24,061 bases of DNA from GWF2-30-66 sp042576225 (GCA_042576225.1 JBHPCA010000023.1:1-24061); one strand, 5' to 3'. Shown: positions 15,715-23,517, counted from the stretch's first letter. Numbers and translations are program-made. Notes: generated by a model from the letters alone, not told the origin.

Positions 15715-16398
15715 TTATTTACCTTGCTTAGCTTTCCTCACCATCTCTACAAAGAGCCCTTTACCCTTAGGGCAGCTTCTTGCCATAGCCTCTAAAAATC
15801 CTGACATCTCTAAGCAAAGTACTTTAAGGTCATTAAGCGATCTCACATTTTTTCTTATAGCTTCTATCTCATCCCCATCTTTTGTTCTTCCCCAATCTAG
15901 CAAAAAAAAGTCTCCAAGACCACTTTTTTCACGAAATTCTTCTATCATAACCAAAAGAGGATCCTTCATACCACGCGCACTGTCAATATATGAACCTATG
16001 ACACTTACAAGATCATCTTTTGCCTCATGCAAAACTTTTTTTAACGCTTCTTTCCGTGCTTTTTCACTATGTTCCGCGCGTTCTAAGCTTTTCTCTACTT
16101 GGGCAAGCTCTATTAAGCAATATTTTTTGCCCTCAAATTCATACATGCCGACTTTCGTTCCATTTGCAGCCGAACTAATCCCATAAAGCCTTTTTCTCAC
16201 TTCTCTGCGACTTTGCAATATAAGTCCAAAAATATTTGCATTGATTCCAAAAGACTTACCGTCTATCAAGTTCATAATTGGATTGTTTAAAACAATTATA
16301 TCTTTTTGCGCAACTTTATTAACGTTATTATCAACCGCACACGAAACACAATTTGAGAAAACTAAAAACACAACAATACTTGAAATTATTTTACTCAT
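15715..16398 (-). CDS. Exported protein of unknown function, paralogue of its upstream neighbour
   Basis: A 227-residue protein with a signal peptide (MSKIISSIVVFLVFSNCVSC). It shares blocks with the adjacent 253-residue protein: P-I/M...DGKS(F/Y)G, VFGLILQ-like NIFGLILQSRREVRKRLYG, a CLIEL segment, a central charged helix, EEFREKSG...FFLLDWG, and a C-terminal SCPKGKGLFVEMVRKAKQ. The central region (about residues 100-145) is helical and charged. The Cys at the end of the signal peptide (CVSCA) could allow lipidation but is not a clear lipobox. It has GAGAG six bases before the ATG and lies 14 bases after the neighbour, so the two are co-transcribed. I do not recognise the family; pairing with a probable outer-membrane barrel suggests a periplasmic or envelope function. 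Confidence 0.75.
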   Translation of the reverse strand: MSKIISSIVVFLVFSNCVSCAVDNNVNKVAQKDIIVLNNPIMNLIDGKSFGINANIFGLILQSRREVRKRLYGISSAANGTKVGMYEFEGKKYCLIELAQVEKSLERAEHSEKARKEALKKVLHEAKDDLVSVIGSYIDSARGMKDPLLVMIEEFREKSGLGDFFLLDWGRTKDGDEIEAIRKNVRSLNDLKVLCLEMSGFLEAMARSCPKGKGLFVEMVRKAKQGK

Positions 16399-16412
16399 AA
16401 ATTTCTCTCACT

Positions 16413-17174
16413 TTATTTTTTTGCCTGCTTTGCCTTCTTAACTATATCAATAAATAACTGTTTACCTTTTGGGCAACTTTTTGCCAATACTTCAAGAAAA
16501 TCTGATAGATCTCTGCAAAACCCTGTAAACTCTTTAATTGTCTTTATATCCTGTCTAATCATTTCATGTTCCGCTCCAGCCTCAGCGCCACCCCAATGCA
16601 ACAGAAAGCACCACTCTATTCCTTTTTTCTCGCAAAATTCTTCTACTAACACAAGCACGGGTTCTTTCACCCCATTAATACCCTCTAGGTAATCTTGTGT
16701 GAAATTTATAAAATCTTCTTTGGCCTCATCTAAAACTTCTTCTAGCTGCGCCTTAGTACCTCTATACTCTTTCTCAATAGCATCTTTTTCTTCTTGCCAC
16801 TCATCTGCTGCGTATTTTAGCCTGTTACTCTCAAGATAATTCAACTTAGACAAATATTCTGCTTCGTTTTCACTTTCTATTCTTCCAAGTTCAACTAGGC
16901 AACATCTATTATCTCCCAATTGAAACATTCCAATTCTGCCCCCATTTTTTGCCGGGACACCATAAAGACGCTTTCTAATCTCTCTTCTATTTTGCAAAAT
17001 AAGACCGAAAACTCTTCCATGAACCCCATAAGACTTTCCATCCACCACAGGAATCATCGGCGACTCCAACAAAAAAGACTTCCCTGCTTTTTTGGCTCTC
17101 TCGTCTGCCACTGCAAAAATAGAAGAACTAAAACAAATACTAGAAATTATAGAGCAAAGTACAACCTTTCTCAT
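16413..17174 (-). CDS. Exported protein of unknown function with central coiled-coil-like segment
   Basis: A 253-residue paralogue of the next gene downstream. It has a signal peptide (MRKVVLCSIISSICFSSSIF, cleavage likely after AVA), the shared DGKSYG and VFGLILQNRREIRKRLYG motif in the first third, and a shared C-terminal SCPKGKQLFIDIVKKAKQ. Compared with the paralogue it has about 25 extra residues in the central charged helix (around residues 105-150), rich in Glu and Lys, which may form a coiled coil. GGGAG lies eight bases before the ATG. It follows the barrel gene by 62 bases. Conserved motifs at both ends of two adjacent genes argue for a real family with a specific partner, but no function is known to me. 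Confidence 0.75.
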   Translation of the reverse strand: MRKVVLCSIISSICFSSSIFAVADERAKKAGKSFLLESPMIPVVDGKSYGVHGRVFGLILQNRREIRKRLYGVPAKNGGRIGMFQLGDNRCCLVELGRIESENEAEYLSKLNYLESNRLKYAADEWQEEKDAIEKEYRGTKAQLEEVLDEAKEDFINFTQDYLEGINGVKEPVLVLVEEFCEKKGIEWCFLLHWGGAEAGAEHEMIRQDIKTIKEFTGFCRDLSDFLEVLAKSCPKGKQLFIDIVKKAKQAKK

Positions 17175-17236
17175 TTTTCACACTCCCTTATTAAAAAGTT
17201 TATAAAATTTATATTGTTACAACTCAATTTTTTTAA

Positions 17237-18913
17237 TTAAAAATTACGTTCAAAGCTTAAAGTAACTTTAAATGGCCTACCAATCCCACGACTAGAAACC
17301 GTCTTTTCTGCATTCAGACCAACATAAAGATTACTCTTTCTTCTCTCTGTTTTAAAGAACACAGAGCCCAACAAAGTCCATTGGAAAGCCCAAGGCCTTC
17401 TTGCTTTTTCAACATCAAGAGACGCAAGCTGACCTTTTTTCGCACATATCTCATCAATTTTTTCCCTTGTCTGTGCCCAAGCATCCCAGCCAAGATGAAT
17501 GCCCCATCTTTTACTTTCATATGCAAGTTTGGCTACCCATGTAAATATAAACCCTGGATATACTTTCGACTTATAAACGAACGGATAAAATTTATCAGTA
17601 AACATAGTCTCTAAAAATGCAAGATTCTCCGCAGCCTTATCCTCATCTTCAAAATCTCTTACCGCAAACTGCGCCGCTATTACATCATTTTTTTCGACAA
17701 ACCAACGGTACTCTTTCGCAGAAAACAAATACTCTAAGGAAAGCTTACCCCTGTAAAAGACATTTCCCAACCAACTTCTGTTAAAAATGGATCTAAAAGG
17801 TATTTTTGTTTTGGACATAAAACCAAGACCAAAATGCCTGTTATTGCCTAAAGACGAGTCTAACAAAAGAGAAGATATGCCATTTAATGCGTTTAAAGCA
17901 AAATTCTTGGCAATAGTTATGGCCTGCTGACGAGTATTATCATGTTGAAGCATGTCAAAAATATCTAAAAAGCTAATACTTGGACGACAACATATCGGCT
18001 TGAAGCAATTACCATAAAGCCCTTTAACCACAGCAACATTAGTTGGTATTGTGCTAAACATTCCCAACCGAACTTCAAGATCTCTCCCTACTCTACAACC
18101 CGCATAGACAGGATAGTCAAAGTCAAACCTTAAATCGCCTAAACCAAGCTGGTCGCTTATTATATGCCGTCTTGCAAACTTCATTCCCTCTTTTTCATCG
18201 GACTCTCCAAATTCACGCGATATAGCCTTTCGCTCTTCATCAGTTAAAAAGAAGTTTCTTATCTTGTAATAAAATGGCGCCTTGAATCTAAAATTAAATT
18301 TTCTTATTTTACCCATAAAACTAAAAAACAGTCCCGCACTTCTCTCTTGCGCTGTGGCATTCTTAAACAAACACAAAGCTCTTATGCAATCAATATCAAA
18401 ATCTGGCAAAAGTTCTTTTATTTCGCTTTCCAAATCTTTTATCACACAAAACAGCGTTGGGCTTGTTAAAGCCAAATAAGACTTTATACAAGAAGCTATC
18501 TCATATTTTTGCTTTCGTTTTCCTGTCGAACAAGGTTTGGTAAAATGCATACGTGAAGTTTGATCAAAAAATAAACTTACCCCCAAAATCCAATTTCCGT
18601 AACAATAATCTTTATCCATTAAAAATAGTGAATTATCCAAAAGACTTCTTTTATTAAGCCTATTTGTTCGCAGGAAGATATCCTCTTGTAAAATCCTATC
18701 CGCCTTGACAATATCTATTAAGATTTCAAGAATTCCCTCCGGTGTTGATTGTCGCGTAATCTCAAACTCATTGTTATCTAAAAAATCCCCAACCAGAGTA
18801 TTATCATCTGCAAAAATATCAAAATCACCAAGGCCATCTGATTCATCTGCAATAGAAAAATTGCTTATACTAAACAAAAACAAAATAAAAAAAACTTGCA
18901 AAAACTTTTTCAT
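17237..18913 (-). CDS. Probable outer-membrane beta-barrel protein
   Basis: A 558-residue protein with a classical signal peptide (MKKFLQVFFILFLFSISNFS, cleavage near IADES). The mature part has many alternating short strands, such as YCYGNWILGVSLFFD, LRFDFDYPVYAGCRVG and RWGIHLGWDAWAQ. It ends in KVTLSFERNF, and a terminal Phe closing a beta strand is the usual recognition signal for the outer-membrane assembly machinery. The N-terminal 200 residues look more helical and may be a periplasmic or plug-like part. I chose the ATG at 18913 because it begins an MKK signal peptide; a GTG three codons upstream (18922) is an alternative. It is the first gene of an operon with two exported paralogues and has a good promoter about 62 bases upstream. 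Porin or transport function is inferred from architecture only. Confidence 0.7.
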   Translation of the reverse strand: MKKFLQVFFILFLFSISNFSIADESDGLGDFDIFADDNTLVGDFLDNNEFEITRQSTPEGILEILIDIVKADRILQEDIFLRTNRLNKRSLLDNSLFLMDKDYCYGNWILGVSLFFDQTSRMHFTKPCSTGKRKQKYEIASCIKSYLALTSPTLFCVIKDLESEIKELLPDFDIDCIRALCLFKNATAQERSAGLFFSFMGKIRKFNFRFKAPFYYKIRNFFLTDEERKAISREFGESDEKEGMKFARRHIISDQLGLGDLRFDFDYPVYAGCRVGRDLEVRLGMFSTIPTNVAVVKGLYGNCFKPICCRPSISFLDIFDMLQHDNTRQQAITIAKNFALNALNGISSLLLDSSLGNNRHFGLGFMSKTKIPFRSIFNRSWLGNVFYRGKLSLEYLFSAKEYRWFVEKNDVIAAQFAVRDFEDEDKAAENLAFLETMFTDKFYPFVYKSKVYPGFIFTWVAKLAYESKRWGIHLGWDAWAQTREKIDEICAKKGQLASLDVEKARRPWAFQWTLLGSVFFKTERRKSNLYVGLNAEKTVSSRGIGRPFKVTLSFERNF

Positions 18914-18974
18914 AAATCTCACACTATTCTTTTTTAATAATTTTTTATTCCTGATTACATAACAAAGTGATACC

Positions 18975-19003
18975 AGTATAAAACACTATTCATACTTTGT
19001 AAA
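18975..19003 (-). promoter_or_regulatory. Sigma-70-type promoter for the barrel operon
   Basis: On the minus strand TTTACA (19003-18998) and TATACT (18980-18975) are separated by exactly 17 bp. The start site would lie about 55 bases before the barrel start codon. Confidence 0.6.
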
Positions 19004-19115
19004 AAGACGCCATAATTTATAAAAATTTTTTATTTTTTTGTTATACTTTTATCTGGCAACAAAATTTCTTTAAAACAAAGATCTTTAAAAATATATAAAG
19101 TGTATAAGGTGTATT

Positions 19116-19862
19116 ATGGAACTCGATATAACACGTGATAAAAATAAAAAACCTCGCCTGCTCATAGTTGAGGGCAATATCGGCGCTGGAAAATCAACTT
19201 TTTTAAAAATAATTCAAGAAAATTTGGCCTGTAAAATAGTTTTTGAACCCCATGAGAAATGGCAAGATATAGCGGGCAAGGGAAATCTCCTAGAAAATTT
19301 TTACAATAACACACCACGATGGGCTTATACGTTCCAATCTTATGCATTTATCACCAGAACACTTGCACAAAAACAAAGCGCTAAAAAATACCCTTCTACC
19401 ACACAAGTTTTGGAAAGATCTGTTTTTTCCGATAAATATTGCTTTGCGAAAAATTTATACGAATCTGGCGCGATGAGCGATATTGAGTGGACCTTATACA
19501 AAGAATGGTTTGACTGGTTCTTTGAGGATCATATACAAAAACCTAACGGATTCATATATTTGAGAACTACCCCCCAAACCTGTTACAATAGACTAAAAAA
19601 AAGAAATAGAAGTGAAGAAAAAGAGGTCCCGCTTGCATACCTACAACAACTGCATGACAAACACGAAAACTGGCTTATAAAAAAGCAAAACCTTGACCAT
19701 TACGTACAAGATGTGCCTGTTTTGATTCTAGAATGTGATAAAGAGTTTGAAACAGATGAAGCCCAAAAAAATAAATTAATAACTAAGATTACAGATTTTT
19801 TTGACATTAATTTATACCAGCCTGCACAACAATTTAACAAAAATTCCCAGTTAAACTTGTAA
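19116..19862 (+). CDS. Deoxynucleoside kinase, eukaryote-like (dCK/dGK/TK2 family)
   Basis: A 248-residue cytoplasmic kinase that phosphorylates deoxynucleosides with ATP for nucleotide salvage. The P-loop is GNIGAGKST (about residues 21-29). It is followed by EPHEKWQ, the ERSVFSDKYCFA motif (catalytic Glu-Arg pair), YESGAMSDIEWTLYKEWFDW, GFIYLRTTPQTCYNRL, the arginine-rich lid KKRNRSEEKEVPLAYLQQLH, and KHENWL. The lid and the ERS-SD-Y-F block resemble human dCK and insect dNK more than the usual shorter bacterial enzymes, as far as I can recall these sequences. Substrate specificity cannot be fixed from sequence alone. AAGG lies six bases before the ATG. The gene diverges from the barrel operon and is followed 87 bases later by atpE. 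A salvage kinase suits an organism dependent on host nucleosides. Confidence 0.88.
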   Translation: MELDITRDKNKKPRLLIVEGNIGAGKSTFLKIIQENLACKIVFEPHEKWQDIAGKGNLLENFYNNTPRWAYTFQSYAFITRTLAQKQSAKKYPSTTQVLERSVFSDKYCFAKNLYESGAMSDIEWTLYKEWFDWFFEDHIQKPNGFIYLRTTPQTCYNRLKKRNRSEEKEVPLAYLQQLHDKHENWLIKKQNLDHYVQDVPVLILECDKEFETDEAQKNKLITKITDFFDINLYQPAQQFNKNSQLNL

Positions 19863-19886
19863 TTTTCTTTTAAATTAGGGTATTAT
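19857..19886 (+). promoter_or_regulatory. Candidate promoter for the ATP synthase genes
   Basis: TTGTAA (19857-19862, overlapping the kinase stop codon) and TATTAT (19881-19886) are 18 bp apart, with GGG directly before the -10. The start would be about 55 bases before atpE. Confidence 0.45.
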
Positions 19887-19949
19887 AGTTTATGCAGTGA
19901 AGGGTAACGCAAAGTGTAATATTGTAAGTGTAATTGGGAAGGTAATTAT

Positions 19950-20195
19950 ATGGATGGAACGTTTTATGTAAAAGCAGCAGCCTTTATAGGTGCAGCCATA
20001 GCAATGGGCATAGGCACAATAGGTCCTGCTTTAGGCCAAGGCTTCATAGGTATGAAATCTTGTGAAAACATAGGTAAATACCCAGAAAACTCTGATAAAA
20101 TAAGAACAACTATGATTCTTGCTCTTGCGATTACAGAAACATCGGCTATTTACGCATTCATTGTTGCATTACTCCTTATATTTGTTCCAAAGTAA
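19950..20195 (+). CDS. atpE: F-type ATP synthase subunit c
   Basis: An 81-residue hairpin of two membrane helices forming the rotating c-ring of the inner-membrane ATP synthase. Helix 1 is glycine-rich (IGAAIAMGIGTIGPALGQGF), helix 2 is ILALAITETSAIYAFIVALL with the ion-binding carboxylate Glu63. Gln30, Glu63, Thr64 and Tyr68 occupy the spacing of the Na+-binding residues of Na+-translocating c subunits (Gln32, Glu65, Ser66, Tyr70 in Ilyobacter tartaricus), so Na+ coupling is likely. The polar loop reads KYP where most have RQP. GGGAAGG lies seven bases before the ATG. It is first in the local operon; no subunit a gene precedes it, which is unusual because atpB normally sits directly upstream. 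Confidence 0.95.
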   Translation: MDGTFYVKAAAFIGAAIAMGIGTIGPALGQGFIGMKSCENIGKYPENSDKIRTTMILALAITETSAIYAFIVALLLIFVPK

Positions 20196-20214
20196 ACTGT
20201 TATAAGAAAATATT

Positions 20215-20589
20215 ATGGAACCTAATTTTACAATTGTCATTCAGGCAATAAATTTTTTCATCGGCTTTATAATTTTGAGGCAACTTCTTTTTAAACCTGC
20301 AATTGCGTACCTGCAAGGTGAAGATAAAAAAGAAGAAGGCATAGCAGGAAAGATTTCTGACCAAAAAAATCTGCTTGATACCAAAGTTGAAAAAAAGAAA
20401 AAAACCTGGAAACAATGCCAAAAACATTTTCAAAAAAGCTGTCCCGCACCAATTGTGAAAAAAATATTTATACTTGAGGAAACTCGACAGGAACCTGAGG
20501 TAGCAGAAATTTCAGATAAAGAAGTTCAATACCTTACAGAACACGCCCAAAAAGTGTTGGTCGAAAGGATGCAATATGTCCATGAGTAA
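20215..20589 (+). CDS. F-type ATP synthase subunit b-like protein (first of two)
   Basis: A 124-residue protein with one N-terminal membrane helix (INFFIGFIILRQLLF) ending in the typical FKPAIAYL junction of b subunits, then a charged helical region. The b subunit is the peripheral stalk that holds the catalytic head to the membrane. It is shorter than the usual 150-170 residues. Its middle part (KHFQKSCPAPIVKKIF) interrupts the expected continuous helix with a Cys-Pro segment, which is atypical. Its position right after atpE and before a second b-like gene suggests a b/b' heterodimer as in cyanobacteria and many other bacteria; which one is b' cannot be decided here. It overlaps the next gene by 14 bases. 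Confidence 0.75.
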   Translation: MEPNFTIVIQAINFFIGFIILRQLLFKPAIAYLQGEDKKEEGIAGKISDQKNLLDTKVEKKKKTWKQCQKHFQKSCPAPIVKKIFILEETRQEPEVAEISDKEVQYLTEHAQKVLVERMQYVHE

Positions 20590-21088
20590 AGAGGCCATTA
20601 CTATATTATTCAGGATTATAAATTTCGTTGCTATCGCATGGATTATAAAGTATCTTTTTGAAAAAGCTGGGCTTCCAATGATAAAAGAAAAATTGGCAGA
20701 AAAGCTTGCGCTCTTTAAAGGCCTAGAAGAAAAACATAAAAACCTTATAGATCAAAATGCATTGGTAGCAAAAGAGATAAAAGATCAGGATAAACTTTTT
20801 GAAATGCTCAACAAAAAAATAAACATCTGGAATCAAGCACGAGAAGAACAAAAAACACAAAATCTACTTATTATTCAAGCAATAAGTGAATACCACAAAA
20901 AAAGAATAGAAACGCAAACCCAAAACCTCCACCAACAAAAAATAATTAGCGAAGTGTTCCCAAGAGTTATAAAAGGCACCTATAGACAACTAGAGCAAAA
21001 ATTTGAAAAAGAACAAGAATCTGAAAGTTTTTTGAAAGATATAATAAGTCATATGAAAAATAGCACACAACAGATAAATAAAGAGTAA
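20576..21088 (+). CDS. atpF: F-type ATP synthase subunit b-like protein (second of two)
   Basis: The 170-residue length is normal for subunit b. An N-terminal hydrophobic helix (AITILFRIINFVAIAWIIKYLF) is followed by a long charged helix with regular Glu, Lys and Gln content (LAEKLALFKGLEEKHKNL onward) suited to dimerisation along the peripheral stalk. Sequence similarity is low, as usual for b subunits, so position between the first b-like gene and atpH carries much of the weight. An ATG two codons downstream (20582) is an alternative start; GAAAGGA precedes both. It starts inside the end of the upstream gene, implying translational coupling, and ends three bases before atpH. Confidence 0.78.
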   Translation: MSMSKEAITILFRIINFVAIAWIIKYLFEKAGLPMIKEKLAEKLALFKGLEEKHKNLIDQNALVAKEIKDQDKLFEMLNKKINIWNQAREEQKTQNLLIIQAISEYHKKRIETQTQNLHQQKIISEVFPRVIKGTYRQLEQKFEKEQESESFLKDIISHMKNSTQQINKE

Positions 21089-21091
21089 ATA

Positions 21092-21646
21092 ATGGACAAC
21101 AAAAAAATTATTACTCGTAAATATGCTAAAGCTTTTTTAAATTTGTATTTAGAAAAAATCTCTGTAGATTTATTTAATAACATAAAAAAATTAGAGAAAT
21201 TCTTTGATGCGCATAAAACAGCGGTATACTTTCTTTCTATCCCAAGTATAAAAAGAAAAACTAAAGAAAAGATTTTGAATGAACTTTTTGAAAAATTTGG
21301 GCTTAAGAATCTATTTGAACCCCTAATACGTGTTTTGGCCACAGACAAAAGGCTTTTTTTGATTGACGAAATTGCAAAAAACATCCGCCTATTGTACAAA
21401 GAGCGAAAAAACATTATGATGTTTAATATCACCAGCTCGCACCAACTTGGCTCCCAAGACTTAGAAATTATTGAGCAATTTCTTGCATCCAAAACAGGCA
21501 AAAAAATTATGTCTCAATACAATATAGACAAAAGTCTGGTAGCAGGAATAAGACTTCAAAGCAGCACGCTGCTTTGGGAATACTCTATCAAAAAACAATG
21601 CGTAACATTATGCGAGCAGTTTAATTACAGGCAATGTAATTTATAA
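21092..21646 (+). CDS. atpH: F-type ATP synthase subunit delta
   Basis: A 184-residue protein matching the OSCP/delta family, which links the peripheral stalk to the top of the alpha3-beta3 head. Visible features are the N-terminal RKYAKAFLNLY (family pattern RYAxAL), the helical bundle with FLSIPSIKRKTKEKILNELF, the linker segment LLYKERKNIMMFNITSS, and the C-terminal SLVAGIRLQSSTLLWEYSIKKQ, which corresponds to the conserved L-x-G-G-x-x-x-x-x-x-x-x-x-D-x-S block. In this block the second Gly is kept but the usual Asp is Glu. It lies three bases after the b subunit and 20 bases before atpA, the standard order. Confidence 0.88.
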   Translation: MDNKKIITRKYAKAFLNLYLEKISVDLFNNIKKLEKFFDAHKTAVYFLSIPSIKRKTKEKILNELFEKFGLKNLFEPLIRVLATDKRLFLIDEIAKNIRLLYKERKNIMMFNITSSHQLGSQDLEIIEQFLASKTGKKIMSQYNIDKSLVAGIRLQSSTLLWEYSIKKQCVTLCEQFNYRQCNL

Positions 21647-21666
21647 TATCAAAGAGGCACTAAACT

Positions 21667-23187
21667 ATGAAAGTTAAAAATACAGATCTGGTATCATTAT
21701 TTGAACAGTCTCTCAAAGATCTTCCTCAAGAAAAGCTTGGTGAAATAGGTATCGTCGTAAAGGTTGGAGATAATATTTGTCAAATTCATGGACTAACCAA
21801 CGCAGTTTATAATGAACTCATAGAATTTGAAGGGGGAAATAAAGGAATAATATTTAACCTGGATGAGGAAAGCGTTGACGTATTCCTTCTTGACGGCAGC
21901 ATTATTGTAGAAGAACTTGAAATAGCAAAAAGAACTGGTAGCGTCCTTAAAACTCCTGTCGGCGACAACTTCTTGGGTAGAGTGATTAACGCGCTTGGGA
22001 AACCGATAGATGCACTCGGGGAAATAAAAGCAGCTGAGTACAGACCAATTGAAACCGTAATTCCATCAATAATAGAAAGAAGCCCGGTTAACGAGTCTCT
22101 AGAAACAGGTATTATTGCTATAGACGCACTAATACCTATTGGCAAAGGCCAACGTGAACTCATAATTGGTAACAGAAGCACCGGTAAAACTGCAATCGCA
22201 ATAGATGCTATTTTACACCAAAAAGATCAAGACGTAATATGTATTTATGTCTCAATCGGTTTGCGACAAACTAACCTAGCTAGAACCGTAAGATTACTTG
22301 AGGAAAACGGCGCACTAAATTACACCGTTGTTATAAGTGCTGACTCTTCTGAAGCTGTTTTAAACCAGTACTTAGCCCCATACGTCGGCTGTACTATTGC
22401 TGAATACTTTAGAGACCAAGGCAAAGATGTTTTAATTGTTTATGATGATCTGAGCAACCACGCGATCGCATTTAGAGAAATGTCACTGTTACTTCGCCGC
22501 GCACCTGGACGTGAGGCATACCCAGGAGATGTTTTCTATCTTCACTCGCGATTATTAGAACGTGCAGGAAAACTTGCATCAGGTGGCTCCATAACAGCGT
22601 TGCCAATAATTCAAACACAAAGTGATGATATTTCAGCTTATATCCCCACAAACTTAATTTCTATCACAGACGGGCAAATCATACTTGACACAAAATTATT
22701 CAACCAAGGTATACGCCCCGCGGTAAATGTTGAATTGTCAGTCTCTCGTGTCGGCGGCGCAGCCCAAACTAAAGCTATCAAAAAAATGACCAAAGCCCTA
22801 AGACTCGAACTCGCACAATATCACGAACTTCTAGACTTTTCACAATTTGGCACGGAGCTTGATGAAGCCTCTCAAAGACAACTAGAACGTGGCGCTATAG
22901 CAGTAGAAATACTAAAGCAGCCACAATACGTAACCTATTCATTTGTGGAACAAAGTTTGATCCTGTTTGCCTTAAAAGAAAATTACCTACAAAAACTAGA
23001 GCTCAAGTATATATCTAACTTTATTACACAGTTTGCTAACTACGTAAAATCCGTCTATCCCGACACATACAACAAAATATATGAGACCCAAGATATAGAC
23101 GATGAAACATTTGCAAAGCTCAAAGAGATTGCTGATGAATTTAGCAAGCTATTTGTGCCACCTGAGGACGCAACCCAAATAATTTAA
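21667..23187 (+). CDS. atpA: F-type ATP synthase subunit alpha
   Basis: The 506-residue length is normal for the non-catalytic nucleotide-binding subunit of the F1 head. The N-terminal beta barrel (GIVVKVGDNICQIHGL) is followed by the P-loop GNRSTGKTAIAIDAI near residue 170 (usual form GDRQTGKT). Then come VLIVYDDLSNHAIAFREMSL, RRAPGREAYPGDVFYLHSRL, the ALPIIQTQSDDISAYIPTN stretch and SVSRVGGAAQTKAIKK, whose Arg completes the catalytic site of the neighbouring beta subunit. The C-terminal helical domain (LAQYHELLDFSQFGTELD) is complete. AGAGG lies about ten bases before the ATG. It ends the local operon: a strong terminator begins 15 bases after the stop, so gamma, beta and epsilon do not follow. 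Confidence 0.97.
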   Translation: MKVKNTDLVSLFEQSLKDLPQEKLGEIGIVVKVGDNICQIHGLTNAVYNELIEFEGGNKGIIFNLDEESVDVFLLDGSIIVEELEIAKRTGSVLKTPVGDNFLGRVINALGKPIDALGEIKAAEYRPIETVIPSIIERSPVNESLETGIIAIDALIPIGKGQRELIIGNRSTGKTAIAIDAILHQKDQDVICIYVSIGLRQTNLARTVRLLEENGALNYTVVISADSSEAVLNQYLAPYVGCTIAEYFRDQGKDVLIVYDDLSNHAIAFREMSLLLRRAPGREAYPGDVFYLHSRLLERAGKLASGGSITALPIIQTQSDDISAYIPTNLISITDGQIILDTKLFNQGIRPAVNVELSVSRVGGAAQTKAIKKMTKALRLELAQYHELLDFSQFGTELDEASQRQLERGAIAVEILKQPQYVTYSFVEQSLILFALKENYLQKLELKYISNFITQFANYVKSVYPDTYNKIYETQDIDDETFAKLKEIADEFSKLFVPPEDATQII

Positions 23188-23202
23188 AGAATTGTCATAT
23201 TC

Positions 23203-23226
23203 AAAGCCCCTTTACGGGGCTTTTTT
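23203..23226 (+). terminator. Rho-independent terminator of the ATP synthase operon
   Basis: AAAGCCCC pairs with GGGGCTTT around a TTTAC loop, and the T-run continues to six T residues. The eight-pair stem and position 15 bases after the atpA stop make this a strong call. Confidence 0.92.
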
Positions 23227-23277
23227 CTTGCTCTTGCACCTTACAACCCCCTTTTAAGGGCAAAAATACAAAAAATA

Positions 23278-23306
23278 TTGAGATCTTTAAATATCTAGGG
23301 TATAAT
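23278..23306 (+). promoter_or_regulatory. Sigma-70-type promoter for the tRNA gene
   Basis: TTGAGA and TATAAT are separated by exactly 17 bp, with AGGG directly before the -10. Transcription would begin near 23313, about 130 bases before the mature tRNA; part of that leader is an inserted repeat. Confidence 0.65.
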
Positions 23307-23327
23307 AACTATGAATAGGCTTTATTG

Positions 23328-23443
23328 TAGAAAAAATTTGATATATTTTGTGAAAATAAGTTTGTGCCCGCCCTTCGACAAGCTCAGGATGAGCGGAAGA
23401 AGGAAGCGAAAGTGGCATTAGAAAAAATTTGATATATTTTGTG
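23328..23443. repeat. 25-bp direct repeat flanking an insertion
   Basis: The 25 bases at 23328-23352 (TAGAAAAAATTTGATATATT plus TTGTG) are repeated exactly at 23419-23443, where they end in the first three bases of the tRNA. The 91-bp offset encloses a family A palindrome (23368-23396). Confidence 0.8.
23368..23396. repeat. Dispersed palindromic repeat, family A
   Basis: CCGC at the left pairs with GCGG at the right around CCTTCGACAAGCTCAGGATG, an imperfect palindrome also found at 15582-15602. It is preceded by GTGCCCG (23364-23370), identical to the 5' acceptor strand of the neighbouring tRNA. Confidence 0.7.
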
Positions 23444-23517
23444 CCCGTAGCTCAGCTGGATAGAGCAACGGATTTCTAATCCGTAGGTCACAGGTTCGAA
23501 TCCTGTCGGGCACACCA
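23441..23517 (+). tRNA. tRNA-Arg (anticodon UCU)
   Basis: The full cloverleaf is present: acceptor GTGCCCG with CGGGCAC, D arm GCTC...GAGC, anticodon stem ACGGA/TCCGT with loop TTTCTAA (anticodon TCT, reading AGA and AGG), T arm ACAGG-TTCGAAT-CCTGT, discriminator A and an encoded CCA at 23515-23517. AGA is expected to be a heavily used arginine codon in this AT-rich genome. Confidence 0.95.
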
